Assembly (NCBI GenBank): GCA_943789485.1
Contig: CALSUH010000005.1
Location: 434,001-498,000 of the forward strand
Reading direction: 5' to 3'
Source of the DNA: an uncultured Pseudomonadales bacterium
Lineage (GTDB): Bacteria; Pseudomonadota; Gammaproteobacteria; Pseudomonadales; Pseudohongiellaceae
Length of the DNA: 64,000 bases
In this document: one piece after another, positions 11,019 through 19,582 of the stretch
Layout: each line of letters starts with the position of its first letter
Position numbering within the stretch: the stretch's first letter is position 1
The notes under the pieces: model-generated
The model's input: the letters and a program-made list of their open reading frames with translations, nothing else
The model's database searches: none
Told to the model about the DNA's origin: nothing
Translations under genes and position numbers: made by a program

Positions 11019-12014
11019 ATGCCAGCCACATCACATGACGTAATGCCCGATATCGAACTTTATCAGCCTACTGATGAAGCAAATGCCCTGGATCTAGCAA
11101 GTACTCTAGGTAGCGACGGTTGGATAGTTGGTGGCGGACAGGACACTTACGGCTGGTTGAAAGACCGTAACAAGTCTCCTGCAGCCATGATAGAGATAGC
11201 CCAGATTGATGCTTGGAAAGGAGTGAAGGAAACTGCAGACGGCATTGAAATCGGCGCAGTGACAACACTTACAGACATCGCTAATCATCCACTAGTGCAA
11301 GCCAAGTTTGGTCTTCTTGCAACAGCGGCCAGCAGGGTCGCTAGCCCACAGATTCGCAATGTTGGAACCTTGGGCGGAAACCTGAACCAAGATGCACGTT
11401 GCTGGTACTATCGCCGCGGTCTAGATTGCTATCGCGCCGGCGGCAATATTTGCTATGCAGATTCTCCAGAAGGCTTGAATCGTGAACACGCTATCTTCGG
11501 AGCAAGCCGCTGTGTTGCGGTGAGCCCTTCGGATACAGCGCCTGCTCTAGTTGCCCTTGATGCCACTATGGTTGTGGCGAGCACGAGTGGTGAGAGATTG
11601 ATTCCTGCGCAGGATTTTTTCGTGGGCCCTGATCGCGACATAGTTAATATGACCGTATTAAATGAAGGTGAGATCCTGACAGCGGTTCGCTTACCCAATG
11701 AGTGGGCGAATGCTGAGTTTTATTTCGAAAAAGTCGCCGATAGAAACGTATGGGATTTCGCTCTAGTGAATGTTGCCGCGGCGATTAAAGTGTCAGGCGG
11801 ATCAATTTCGGATGCTCGTATAGTCTGCGGCGCGGTTGAATGTACACCTCGTCGTCTGGAAGCGGTAGAGAATGCTATTCGCGGACAGCAACGGTCAGAG
11901 GAATTGGCCAATCAAGTAGCGTCTATGTCTACTGAAGGTGCCAGACCTTTGAATTACAATCATTTCAAAGTGCCATTAATGGAAAATCTGGTTAAACGAG
12001 CGATCCGAGGGTAA
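11019..12014 (+). CDS. FAD-binding subunit of the Mo hydroxylase with an extra [4Fe-4S] site (PaoB/YagS-like)
   Basis: This 331-residue protein has the FAD-binding fold of the CoxM/XdhB group: VGGGQDTYGWL near the N-terminus and PQIRNVGTLGGNLNQDARCW around residue 110-130. Four cysteines follow in an insertion (RCWYYRRGLDC, GNIC, GASRC). They resemble the ligands of the extra 4Fe-4S cluster in PaoB and 4-hydroxybenzoyl-CoA reductase; cluster binding is inferred. The ATG at 11019, one base after the Mo-subunit stop, follows CAGAGG at good spacing. An upstream in-frame TTG at 10992 would overlap the previous gene and is less likely. The C-terminal CO-dehydrogenase flavoprotein domain is intact. 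Confidence 0.87.
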   Translation: MPATSHDVMPDIELYQPTDEANALDLASTLGSDGWIVGGGQDTYGWLKDRNKSPAAMIEIAQIDAWKGVKETADGIEIGAVTTLTDIANHPLVQAKFGLLATAASRVASPQIRNVGTLGGNLNQDARCWYYRRGLDCYRAGGNICYADSPEGLNREHAIFGASRCVAVSPSDTAPALVALDATMVVASTSGERLIPAQDFFVGPDRDIVNMTVLNEGEILTAVRLPNEWANAEFYFEKVADRNVWDFALVNVAAAIKVSGGSISDARIVCGAVECTPRRLEAVENAIRGQQRSEELANQVASMSTEGARPLNYNHFKVPLMENLVKRAIRG

Positions 12015-12084
12015 ACCTTGGGTCTTCTCGATTTGATTAATTAGAAACTAAATAATAAACATAAGAAATTAAGAGGATGGTACT

Positions 12085-12852
12085 GTGGGAGAAATTGTCC
12101 GCTATAAACGCGATGTTTGGGGCGAGGAAGTAATTCTTGGTGTTTCATGGGATTTACTCTGGGTTGTTGCAGTTGCTGTTTTAGTACTACTAGCAGCTCA
12201 CGCGATTATCATGGCTGCTTTGGCCAATAAGAAGATAGAGAAGGCTTCTTCTGAGGGTAGACGAGTACTTCGTCATGAGACCATTGATCGATTGTTTCAT
12301 TGGGTGATGGCTGCAAGCATTCTGACTTTGATTGCCACAGGTGTAGCTCCTATTCTAGGCCTGCGCATTGCCTGGTTAAATATCCATTGGATCGCCGGAC
12401 TCTTACTTACTTTTGTTGTGGTGTTTCATATTATTCGTTCGCTTTTCTGGCAAGATTTCAAGTCTATGATTCTTGGCCCAAAAGATTTTGGCGAACCATT
12501 CGATTCAACGCAGAAGCCAGGTAAATATACTTTTGAGCAGAAGGGCATGCACTGGGCAGTAACAGTCGTAGTACTAGCGGTTATTGCTACTGGTATTCTA
12601 TTGTTCTTGCAGATCGACACTCCATTTTGGGATCGTACCAATAGCATGGCGGAAGATACGCTAGGCTTAATGTTCTTGTTGCACGGCCTTTCTACTCTTG
12701 CATTGGTAGCTCTTGCGGCAACGCATATCTACTTCGCTTTGAGACCGGAAAAATTATTCTATACACGTTCTATGGTATCTGGTTGGATTTCGGAAGATGA
12801 GATGACGGCAAACCATGACACGAGTTTATGGTCTCCAAAAGAAGCCGACTAA
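12085..12852 (+). CDS. Membrane cytochrome b (formate dehydrogenase gamma/cytochrome b561-like)
   Basis: This is a 255-residue integral membrane protein with an N-terminal helix (residues ~18-45) and four more helices. Histidines suited to haem b ligation lie in HETIDRLFHW, NIHWIAG...VVFHIIRS, MHWAVTV and LLHGLSTLAL...ATHIYFAL. This matches the di-haem cytochrome b subunits that link periplasmic dehydrogenases to the quinone pool. It sits 70 bases downstream of the FAD subunit on the same strand, so I infer that it takes electrons from the Mo hydroxylase. The GTG start at 12085 follows AAGAGGA at a spacing of seven. An ATG eight bases upstream is out of frame. Confidence 0.82.
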   Translation: MGEIVRYKRDVWGEEVILGVSWDLLWVVAVAVLVLLAAHAIIMAALANKKIEKASSEGRRVLRHETIDRLFHWVMAASILTLIATGVAPILGLRIAWLNIHWIAGLLLTFVVVFHIIRSLFWQDFKSMILGPKDFGEPFDSTQKPGKYTFEQKGMHWAVTVVVLAVIATGILLFLQIDTPFWDRTNSMAEDTLGLMFLLHGLSTLALVALAATHIYFALRPEKLFYTRSMVSGWISEDEMTANHDTSLWSPKEAD

Positions 12853-12859
12853 ATCCCTT

Positions 12860-12877
12860 CGTATCGTTTTTGATACG
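12860..12877 (+). other. Short hairpin between the cytochrome b and the following small gene
   Basis: CGTATC and GATACG form a six-base-pair stem around the loop GTTTTT. No T-run follows, so it is not a convincing terminator. It may moderate read-through or protect mRNA ends between 12085-12852 and 12908-13324. Confidence 0.25.
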
Positions 12878-12907
12878 GATCTGAAAACGACTAACGAGTA
12901 AAATGCT

Positions 12908-13324
12908 GTGATAGAAGACGATATAGAAGCCATAGAATCTGGCTACGAGTTCCTGTTGGCTTTTGCCGCTCAGGGACGACCTGCACAAAATGAGACGGGA
13001 CCTGGTCCTCATGCTAGGCCCATCATCGAAGGGATTTCAGCCGGGATGAAAAATATCTCGACTGCTTTTGCTGAGAGCAAGGATGACTTTGAGCGGGTAA
13101 TCGCTAGCGATTGCCGAAATGCTGGAGCTGCCATCCGTTTCATTCTTAATCAAGAAAAAATTGGATCGGAGATTGTGGACAATCTAAATGCGTCCATACA
13201 CCTTCGCGCTGTGCTCACAGATTTGTTTCTATACAGTGAAGCCTTGAAGCCACTTGATACTGCAGAGGCCTCGGCCCCAAGTGTAGCTGGTGGTGTTGAG
13301 ACTTACGACGCAGCTAAGAAGTAA
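12908..13324 (+). CDS. Uncharacterised 138-residue protein encoded with the Mo hydroxylase
   Basis: I do not recognise the family. The protein is soluble, acidic and mostly helical by composition, with no signal peptide or membrane segment. The frame starts with GTG at 12908, 55 bases after the cytochrome b stop, and is followed by a strong terminator at 13394, so it closes this operon. The motif-like stretch IVDNLNASIHLRAVLTDLFLYSEAL near the C-terminus looks structured rather than random. Its position suggests an assembly or maturation role for the molybdenum enzyme, such as a dedicated chaperone, because no PaoD/XdhC-like chaperone gene is seen here. That is inference from context only. 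Confidence 0.7.
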   Translation: MIEDDIEAIESGYEFLLAFAAQGRPAQNETGPGPHARPIIEGISAGMKNISTAFAESKDDFERVIASDCRNAGAAIRFILNQEKIGSEIVDNLNASIHLRAVLTDLFLYSEALKPLDTAEASAPSVAGGVETYDAAKK

Positions 13325-13393
13325 ATCCAATAAAAAAGTAACATAAGACTGTTTTGAAGCCGCTAGCTGGGCTACCAAAATGAAACAACGCAG

Positions 13394-13434
13394 AAACGGA
13401 ATCGGACTAGCTCTTGTTCCGTTTTTTGTTTTTT
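13394..13434 (+). terminator. Intrinsic terminator ending the Mo-hydroxylase operon
   Basis: AAACGGAA (13394-13401) pairs perfectly with TTCCGTTT (13417-13424), and T-runs follow (to 13434). It lies 70 bases after the stop at 13324 and before the next start at 13453. Confidence 0.8.
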
Positions 13435-13452
13435 AACTCGAATTAATCAGAG

Positions 13453-14460
13453 ATGCTTCAAATGATAAAATGGCCGGCAAGAATAGAACTCGCAGAATTG
13501 CCTACACCTATTACCAAGCTGGAAAGATTTTCCAAACGTTTTAAAGATACAACTATCTGGATCAAGCGTGACGAACTCACTGGCACTGAAGTTTCCGGAA
13601 ATAAGATACGCAAACTAGAGTTCTGTATTGCTGAGGCCCAGAATCAAGGATGTGACACCTTGATTACTTGCGGTGGCATCCAATCGAATCATTGTCGAGC
13701 TACCGCTGTGCTGGGTGCGCGATTGGGTATGAAAGTACATCTTATCCTTCGTGGCGAGAAACCCGAGGTGCCAGAAGGTAATTTGCTAATGGACTATCTC
13801 TGTGGAGCCGAGATCAGCTACTTGAGCCAGGGTCAATGGCGTGGTCATGAGGACTTGGCGACAGAATTACAGGCCCTTTATGCTTCAGAGGACCGAAAGG
13901 CTTTCTTCATTCCAGTCGGAGCCAGCGATGAAGTTGGGCTATGGGGCTATATCAGGGCCAGCGAAGAACTAAATCAGGATTTCCTAGAGCTAAAGATGGA
14001 GCCTGAATATATAGTTACCGCGACTGGCTCTGGTGGAACACAGGGAGGGTTGATTGTCGGCACCGAACTACTCGGCATGGTGAGTCAGGTAGTCGCTTTT
14101 AATGTCAGCGATGACGCCGCCTACTTCGATAAGAAGATTCGTGAAGATGTGACGCTCTGGAAGCAACGATACAATCAAGAATTTGACGAAGAAGCGATGA
14201 AGATCAAAACTGTAGAGGGCTATATAGGCCCAGGCTATGGAGTTGCAGGCCCTGAAATTTTTGATAGCATTGCAGAGTTAGCCAGTAGCGAGGGCATTTT
14301 TCTAGACCCAGTCTATACAGGAAAAGCCTTTCATGGCATGGTAACTGAGCTGCAAAAGGGTGGCGCGGGCGCGCTTCGTGGCGCAAAAAATGTGCTTTTC
14401 ATCCACACTGGCGGCCTGTTTGGCGTATTTCCCCAACAGCAAAATTTTCGTTTCGATTAG
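13453..14460 (+). CDS. PLP-dependent D-cysteine desulfhydrase/ACC deaminase family protein
   Basis: This 335-residue enzyme belongs to the fold-type II PLP group that includes D-cysteine desulfhydrase (DcyD) and 1-aminocyclopropane-1-carboxylate deaminase. The PLP lysine is in SGNKIRKLEF (K51), the substrate/cofactor loop is CGGIQSNHCRATA (residues 75-87), the phosphate-binding stretch is TGSGGTQGGL (near 195), and the C-terminal LFIHTGGLFGVF is also conserved. Length fits DcyD. The reaction is probably D-cysteine to pyruvate, sulfide and ammonia, but ACC deaminase or another D-amino acid lyase cannot be excluded from sequence alone. It stands alone between a terminator and an unrelated gene. 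Confidence 0.85.
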   Translation: MLQMIKWPARIELAELPTPITKLERFSKRFKDTTIWIKRDELTGTEVSGNKIRKLEFCIAEAQNQGCDTLITCGGIQSNHCRATAVLGARLGMKVHLILRGEKPEVPEGNLLMDYLCGAEISYLSQGQWRGHEDLATELQALYASEDRKAFFIPVGASDEVGLWGYIRASEELNQDFLELKMEPEYIVTATGSGGTQGGLIVGTELLGMVSQVVAFNVSDDAAYFDKKIREDVTLWKQRYNQEFDEEAMKIKTVEGYIGPGYGVAGPEIFDSIAELASSEGIFLDPVYTGKAFHGMVTELQKGGAGALRGAKNVLFIHTGGLFGVFPQQQNFRFD

Positions 14461-14530
14461 CGTACAGCCAACCGACTCTGAATAGACTCGACTACTAAAC
14501 TACGTTTCAATTTTTGGACTGGACATAGCT

Positions 14531-15739
14531 ATGAATAAGATCTCTCAAAAACGGCTTATTAAGACTTTGATCGCGACTAGCTTTATTTTACCCGGCTATT
14601 TCGGGTTTTCCGTTTTGGCTATGGCTCAGGATGGGAGTGCTGGCGCAAGCTCCTACAGTCAGCCTGATGGCGTGGCCGCCGCGAGCTATTCTGCACCTGC
14701 GCCTGCAGATACATCAATGGAGAGTGACAATGAAGATCAGTTACTCTCAAATACTCGTCAGTTGATAGAAGGCAGTCTGCGTTCTGGGGAAGGTTATTTC
14801 AGTGCAGACGGTGATCGCTTCATCTACCAGAGCGAGATTGTTGGCGACAATCCCTTCTATCAGATCTATGTATTGAATCTAGCAGATGGCAGCTCACAAA
14901 AAGTGTCTCCGGGGATCGGCCTTACTACTTGTTCATGGATTCATCCGACTCTGGATAGGGTGATGTTTTCCTCTACACATGAGGATCCAGATGCGCGCGC
15001 TAAGCAGGCCCAGGAGATATCCATACGGAACAGTGGCATCAATCGGCCCTATGGATGGGATTACGACCGCCACTACGATATTTATCAGGCGGACAGCAAT
15101 GGCGACAACCTAGTTAATCTTACCAGTACCGATGGTTATGACGCCGAGGGTTCCTATTCAGCAGATGGTAGCAAGATTCTATTCGCTTCAAACCGAGCGG
15201 CTTATCAGCGCAACCTGAGTCAGGCCGAGCAAAAACTTTTTGACGACGACGCTTCGTATTTCATGGACCTCTATCTAATGGATGCAGACGGTTCGAACGT
15301 TAGGCAGATTACCCATTCGCCCGGCTACGATGGCGGCCCTTTCTTTAGCCCAGACAATAACAAGGTTGTGTGGCGTCGCTTTAATCCAGACGGCAACAGT
15401 GCGGAGATTTGGACTATGAATATCGACGGCAGTGGTCAGCGCCAATTGACCGCAGATGCGATGGTCTCCTGGGGCCCTTACTATCATCCAAGCGGTGACT
15501 ATATTATCTATTCCAGCAATATCCTTGGTAACGCGAATTTTGAACTGTTCATGATAGACCCGATAGGAATGAATCCTCCAGTTCGTGTAACCAACACGGC
15601 GGGCACAGATATCCTTCCGGTGTTCTCACCCGATGGAAACCAGCTGGCCTGGAGTACTACGCGAACTGCTGATGGGACCTCGCAGATTCACATGAGCGAT
15701 TGGAATCACGGGCAAGCACTGAAGCTGTTGGGGCTGTAA
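14531..15739 (+). CDS. Secreted TolB-like (PD40) beta-propeller protein
   Basis: The 402-residue protein has an N-terminal signal peptide (residues 1-33, hydrophobic core then AMAQ) and a low-complexity linker rich in Ala, Ser and Pro. It then has repeated PD40/WD40-like blades with motifs such as YFSADGDRFIYQSE, SYSADGSKILFASNR, FFSPDNNKVVWRRF and VFSPDGNQLAWSTTR. Each blade pairs with a line such as IYVLNLADG or LYLMDADGSNVRQIT. This is the TolB-type six-bladed propeller without the TolB N-terminal domain. It lies 33 bases upstream of the large peptidase gene on the same strand, so the two are probably co-expressed. No catalytic residues are apparent; binding or scaffolding in the periplasm is the likely role. 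Confidence 0.8.
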   Translation: MNKISQKRLIKTLIATSFILPGYFGFSVLAMAQDGSAGASSYSQPDGVAAASYSAPAPADTSMESDNEDQLLSNTRQLIEGSLRSGEGYFSADGDRFIYQSEIVGDNPFYQIYVLNLADGSSQKVSPGIGLTTCSWIHPTLDRVMFSSTHEDPDARAKQAQEISIRNSGINRPYGWDYDRHYDIYQADSNGDNLVNLTSTDGYDAEGSYSADGSKILFASNRAAYQRNLSQAEQKLFDDDASYFMDLYLMDADGSNVRQITHSPGYDGGPFFSPDNNKVVWRRFNPDGNSAEIWTMNIDGSGQRQLTADAMVSWGPYYHPSGDYIIYSSNILGNANFELFMIDPIGMNPPVRVTNTAGTDILPVFSPDGNQLAWSTTRTADGTSQIHMSDWNHGQALKLLGL

Positions 15740-15772
15740 TCCTAGCCGCGCTACTTAGTCTCTAAGAATTTT

Positions 15773-18700
15773 ATGACAAACAGGATTTCACAAAGCGTGT
15801 TGCACCGAACAGTCATTGTTAGTTTAAGCCTGTGCGGCGCACTCTCATTCTTAGTGGGTACCGTTTCCGCGCAGATTGCCGATGCAGTGGAAAATCAGCC
15901 CGCACTTGTCCACCATAGTCTTAAGGTAATCCTCGATCCACAGAATCAGTCGCTCTCGGTAGAGGACACCGTTACTCTGCCAGATTCGATGCTGGCCTTG
16001 CCACTAAACTTCTCGCTGAACAGCAATCTTCGTATCAGCAATAATCCTAGGCGCCTACAAGTACTTGCAACCGACACGGCAGCAGATGAACCAGGGATCA
16101 ACAATACTGGTGCTCTAGCTGCAGCAACGACCGCGTACAGCATTAGTCCGAGCCGCAGAAATTCAAATCAGTTAGTTCTAATCTATAGTGGGACGATATT
16201 CGATACCGCCGAACAGACTAGCGCTGAGTATGCGCAGAGCTTTGCTGAGAGTTCAGGCATTATCAGCGAGCAGGGCGTCTATCTAAACAAGGGCAGCGTT
16301 TGGGTAGCAGACTTCGGAAGCGACTTGATAAGTTTCGACGTGCAGGTAGAGTTCGTCGATTCAGCGAGTAGCTGGACAGCAGTGAGTCAAGGGGATCGCC
16401 TTGATGGCAACGGCTGGCAAAGTGATCAGCCCATGGAAGAGGTCTATTTGATCGCTGCTAATTTTACTGAGTATTCACAGCAGGCAGGTGATGTAGAGGT
16501 TCTTGCCTATCTGCGAACACCGGATCTGAATCTAGCAACAAAATACATGGACGCGACAGGGCGTTACCTAGATTTATACGAACCACTACTCGGCGAATAT
16601 CCCTATAGCAAATTCGCGCTTATCGAAAACTTTTGGGAAACCGGATACGGGATGCCATCGTTTACGCTCCTCGGTGAACAGGTGATTCGTTTCCCCTTCA
16701 TACTCGAGTCTTCTTACCCGCATGAAATTCTTCATAACTGGTGGGGCAACGGAGTCTACCCTGATTATGGGACAGGCAACTGGAGTGAAGGTTTAACGGC
16801 TTATCTCGCCGATCATCTGTTTCGAGAAATGGATGGCTTAGGGCATGAGTATAGAAAAGAAATGTTGGCTAGATACAAGAACTACGTTGCCGATGGAGCG
16901 GACTTTCCTCTTTCGCAATTTACCTCCCGTAACTCTGCGGCCTCTCAGGCCGTCGGCTATGGGAAGACACTTATGCTCTGGCATATGCTGCGAATTCAAC
17001 TCGGCGATGAACTTTTTATAGCAGGGTTGCGGCAGTTTTATGAAGACTACAAATTCAAGCGTGCGACTTTCGAAGATATCTCGATACATTTCTCTGAGGT
17101 GAGTGGCCTAGACCTTAGCGGCTTCTTTAGTCAGTGGGTTGATCGAACAGGAGCGCCTGAACTTTCTATATCAGTGGAAGAGGTTATTGGCGACCGTGCT
17201 CGAATAATGTTCGCTCAGATTCAGCCAGAAGAGCCCTACGCGCTTAGGGTGCCAGTTGCACTCTATTATGAAGGAATCGATATTCCGGAAATTTTTGACA
17301 TCGACATCACTCAGCGACTCGAAGGTGTCATGGCTGATAACTACGATCAACTGCAGGCTGTGTTAGTCGACCCTTATTTTGATGTGTTCCGAACTTTGGA
17401 TAGGGAGGAGGCGCCCCCCACCATCGGCGAATTATTCGGTGCTGAGATTATTAGTTTTATATTGCCGCAAGTGAATCGACAGCATTGGGCACAGATGGTC
17501 GAGTCCTTCGCCATGGGTGTCGACGCGCAAATAGTAAACGCAGAAGATATCTCCGAAATACCGCGAGATCGATCGGTGTGGATACTCGGGCGCGATAATC
17601 CGTTCGCTCAATCTGTTTTCACTGCAAGTGAATTATATGGGGTTCAGACGAGTTCAACCGGAATTTTCATGGGTGGGGGAGAGGTAGAATTTGTCGACAG
17701 GAGCAGTGTGCTAGTTGCTCGCCATCCAAATAATTCGGAGCTTGCCCTGGGCTTCATTGATGTAGATCAGATGATAGCGATGTCAGGAATGATTGAGAAG
17801 TTGCCGCACTACGGTAAGTACTCCTATCTGAGTTTCTTGGGTGATGAGCCGACGAATGATGTGAAGGGGATCTGGTCAAGCCCAGATTCACCTATGCAAT
17901 GGATCAAACCGGACCTTCAAACCGCGATAAATTTCGAGAACCTACCTGTGCTGGAGCCACTTGCGGTGCTCCCTTCGAAGTACCGGACTGATCAACTGAA
18001 AGAGCATGCGAGGCTATTAAGCTCTGCGGAATTTCAGGGTAGAGGGATAGGAACGGACGGCATCGATCTGGCTGCGCAATACATTATAGGACAATTTCGA
18101 TCCGCCGGACTAAAGACCATTAATGGAACTTATAGTCAAGAATGGACTGAAAGCATTGCTGGAAAAGGCAATGTCAAGATGGCGAATATCGTTGGTATGA
18201 TCCCAGGCGTGAACCGGTCGCTTAGTGGTGAGCCTTTGATTATCGCCGCACACTATGATCACCTAGGTATCGATGCCCAATCTGGTCGTCATTTCCCAGG
18301 GGCAGATGACAACGCGGCAGGTATCGCCACGCTGATAGAAGTAGCGAGTCAGCTGGTGCGCGCATTTGCGCCGCAGAGACCGATTTTTTTCGTTGCCTTC
18401 AGCGGAGAAGAGTCTGGCTTACTCGGCTCAAAATATTTTGTAGACAACCCACCCGCTGGTTTCAGTTCTTCAGACTTCTACGCCATGGTTAATCTCGACG
18501 CTGTGGGGCGTCTCGATGGCCGATCACTACAAGTATTCGCTACCGATAGCGCCTATGAGTGGCCCTTTATGGCACAAGGCATCGGGTTCAGCATTGGTGT
18601 AAATTCCAGATTCCCCGCCAACACGATTGCCAGCAGCGATCATGTGAGCTTCCTGAATGCAGGCATACCTGCTATTCATTTATTTAGCGGCGTGCATGAG

Positions 18701-19141
18701 GATTATCATCAGTTGAGTGATACCGCAGACACGCTCGATTTGGCCGGCATGGCTGATGTGGCACTTTGGCTAGAAGAGGCTGCAGTCTATCTCGCCGACA
18801 ATACAGAACCGCTGCGGGTGACACTTGCTGGTGCGCAGGTTCGAGTGCGCTCGAGAGTCAGCGGGGCGAGTGGAGAGCGATCTGCGAGCCTAGGTACGGT
18901 GCCAGACTTCGCTTTTTCCGGTAGCGGCGTGCGACTAAGTGGTGTTACTCCAGGCGGTTCTGCGGAACAGGCCGGACTGCGCTCTGGAGATATTCTGCTC
19001 AACTACAATGAGCAAACTATGACGGATCTGCAAGTCTATTCCAATCTGCTGAGGGAATCAGCACCCGGGGATATTGTGCGCTTGGATATTCAACGCGGTG
19101 ATCAGCGGCTAACTGCAGAGGTCGTCCTGCAGGCGCGCTAG
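15773..19141 (+). CDS. Secreted M1-like/M28 peptidase fusion with C-terminal PDZ domain
   Basis: This is a 1122-residue exported protein with a signal peptide (1-34) and three recognisable units. First, an M1-aminopeptidase-like half has HEILHNWWGN at 317-326 and the next zinc ligand E339 in NWSEGLT; the HExxH-to-Glu spacing is 17, one short of classical M1. Second, an M28 metallopeptidase (about 800-1020) carries the full ligand set: AHYDHLG, GADDNAAG, SGEESGLLGS, NLDAVGR and a late DYHQ. Third, a PDZ domain (about 1045-1120: GVTPGGSAEQAGLRSGDILLNY). Two metallopeptidase modules in one chain is unusual. It is likely to degrade peptides in the periplasm or outside the cell. Its stop overlaps the convergent small gene at 19138 by four bases. 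Confidence 0.85.
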   Translation: MTNRISQSVLHRTVIVSLSLCGALSFLVGTVSAQIADAVENQPALVHHSLKVILDPQNQSLSVEDTVTLPDSMLALPLNFSLNSNLRISNNPRRLQVLATDTAADEPGINNTGALAAATTAYSISPSRRNSNQLVLIYSGTIFDTAEQTSAEYAQSFAESSGIISEQGVYLNKGSVWVADFGSDLISFDVQVEFVDSASSWTAVSQGDRLDGNGWQSDQPMEEVYLIAANFTEYSQQAGDVEVLAYLRTPDLNLATKYMDATGRYLDLYEPLLGEYPYSKFALIENFWETGYGMPSFTLLGEQVIRFPFILESSYPHEILHNWWGNGVYPDYGTGNWSEGLTAYLADHLFREMDGLGHEYRKEMLARYKNYVADGADFPLSQFTSRNSAASQAVGYGKTLMLWHMLRIQLGDELFIAGLRQFYEDYKFKRATFEDISIHFSEVSGLDLSGFFSQWVDRTGAPELSISVEEVIGDRARIMFAQIQPEEPYALRVPVALYYEGIDIPEIFDIDITQRLEGVMADNYDQLQAVLVDPYFDVFRTLDREEAPPTIGELFGAEIISFILPQVNRQHWAQMVESFAMGVDAQIVNAEDISEIPRDRSVWILGRDNPFAQSVFTASELYGVQTSSTGIFMGGGEVEFVDRSSVLVARHPNNSELALGFIDVDQMIAMSGMIEKLPHYGKYSYLSFLGDEPTNDVKGIWSSPDSPMQWIKPDLQTAINFENLPVLEPLAVLPSKYRTDQLKEHARLLSSAEFQGRGIGTDGIDLAAQYIIGQFRSAGLKTINGTYSQEWTESIAGKGNVKMANIVGMIPGVNRSLSGEPLIIAAHYDHLGIDAQSGRHFPGADDNAAGIATLIEVASQLVRAFAPQRPIFFVAFSGEESGLLGSKYFVDNPPAGFSSSDFYAMVNLDAVGRLDGRSLQVFATDSAYEWPFMAQGIGFSIGVNSRFPANTIASSDHVSFLNAGIPAIHLFSGVHEDYHQLSDTADTLDLAGMADVALWLEEAAVYLADNTEPLRVTLAGAQVRVRSRVSGASGERSASLGTVPDFAFSGSGVRLSGVTPGGSAEQAGLRSGDILLNYNEQTMTDLQVYSNLLRESAPGDIVRLDIQRGDQRLTAEVVLQAR

Positions 19142-19287
19142 CGCAGCATACTAAACAGAAATGCTGTAAGCAGACAGAGCACAGATACCGTAATCAGATG
19201 ACGACTCATGGTCGATTTCTTCGCGGCCCATTTATACCCCTCCTCCTCAACGAATAGACAATTTTGAGTTTTCTTGAACAGTTTCAC
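19138..19287 (-). CDS. Candidate 49-residue single-helix membrane protein
   Basis: A short frame starts with GTG at 19287 behind a perfect AAGGAG with six-base spacing, which is stronger than most ribosome sites in this window. It encodes a charged N-terminus (KLFKKTQNCLFVEEEGYKWAAKKS) and a C-terminal hydrophobic helix (LITVSVLCLLTAFLFSML). The layout is that of a small tail-anchored membrane protein. The frame extends upstream to 19428, but the extension lacks a ribosome site. It ends four bases inside the convergent peptidase gene. I do not recognise the family, and existence rests on the ribosome site and the helix. Confidence 0.45.
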   Translation of the reverse strand: MKLFKKTQNCLFVEEEGYKWAAKKSTMSRHLITVSVLCLLTAFLFSMLR

Positions 19288-19582
19288 CGGATACTCCTTA
19301 GCAATTGATAATAGATTAGGGTGTATTACAACGCGGTAATCTGCCAAGCGAAGGACGTAATAAAGGCAAACTGCAGAACAATAATGACGAAACATGGCAG
19401 ATGAAGCCTGTGTTGGCCGGTATATCAAAAGTTAATGTGGGATTGCTGAAGTAAATTTGTAACTATTTGTTTCTATTTAGTAATTCACAAAAATTAGTAC
19501 GATATAGTGCCGTAATAAGAACTAGTGCTTACCCAAGGTATTGTAGGCCGCAGTGATTAAGAGCCAACCCTAGGGTATAAAT

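Noticed and set aside
19291-19428. Upstream extension of the 49-residue small protein to a 96-codon frame
   Set aside because: The extension has no ribosome site and poor composition; the GTG at 19287 has a perfect site.
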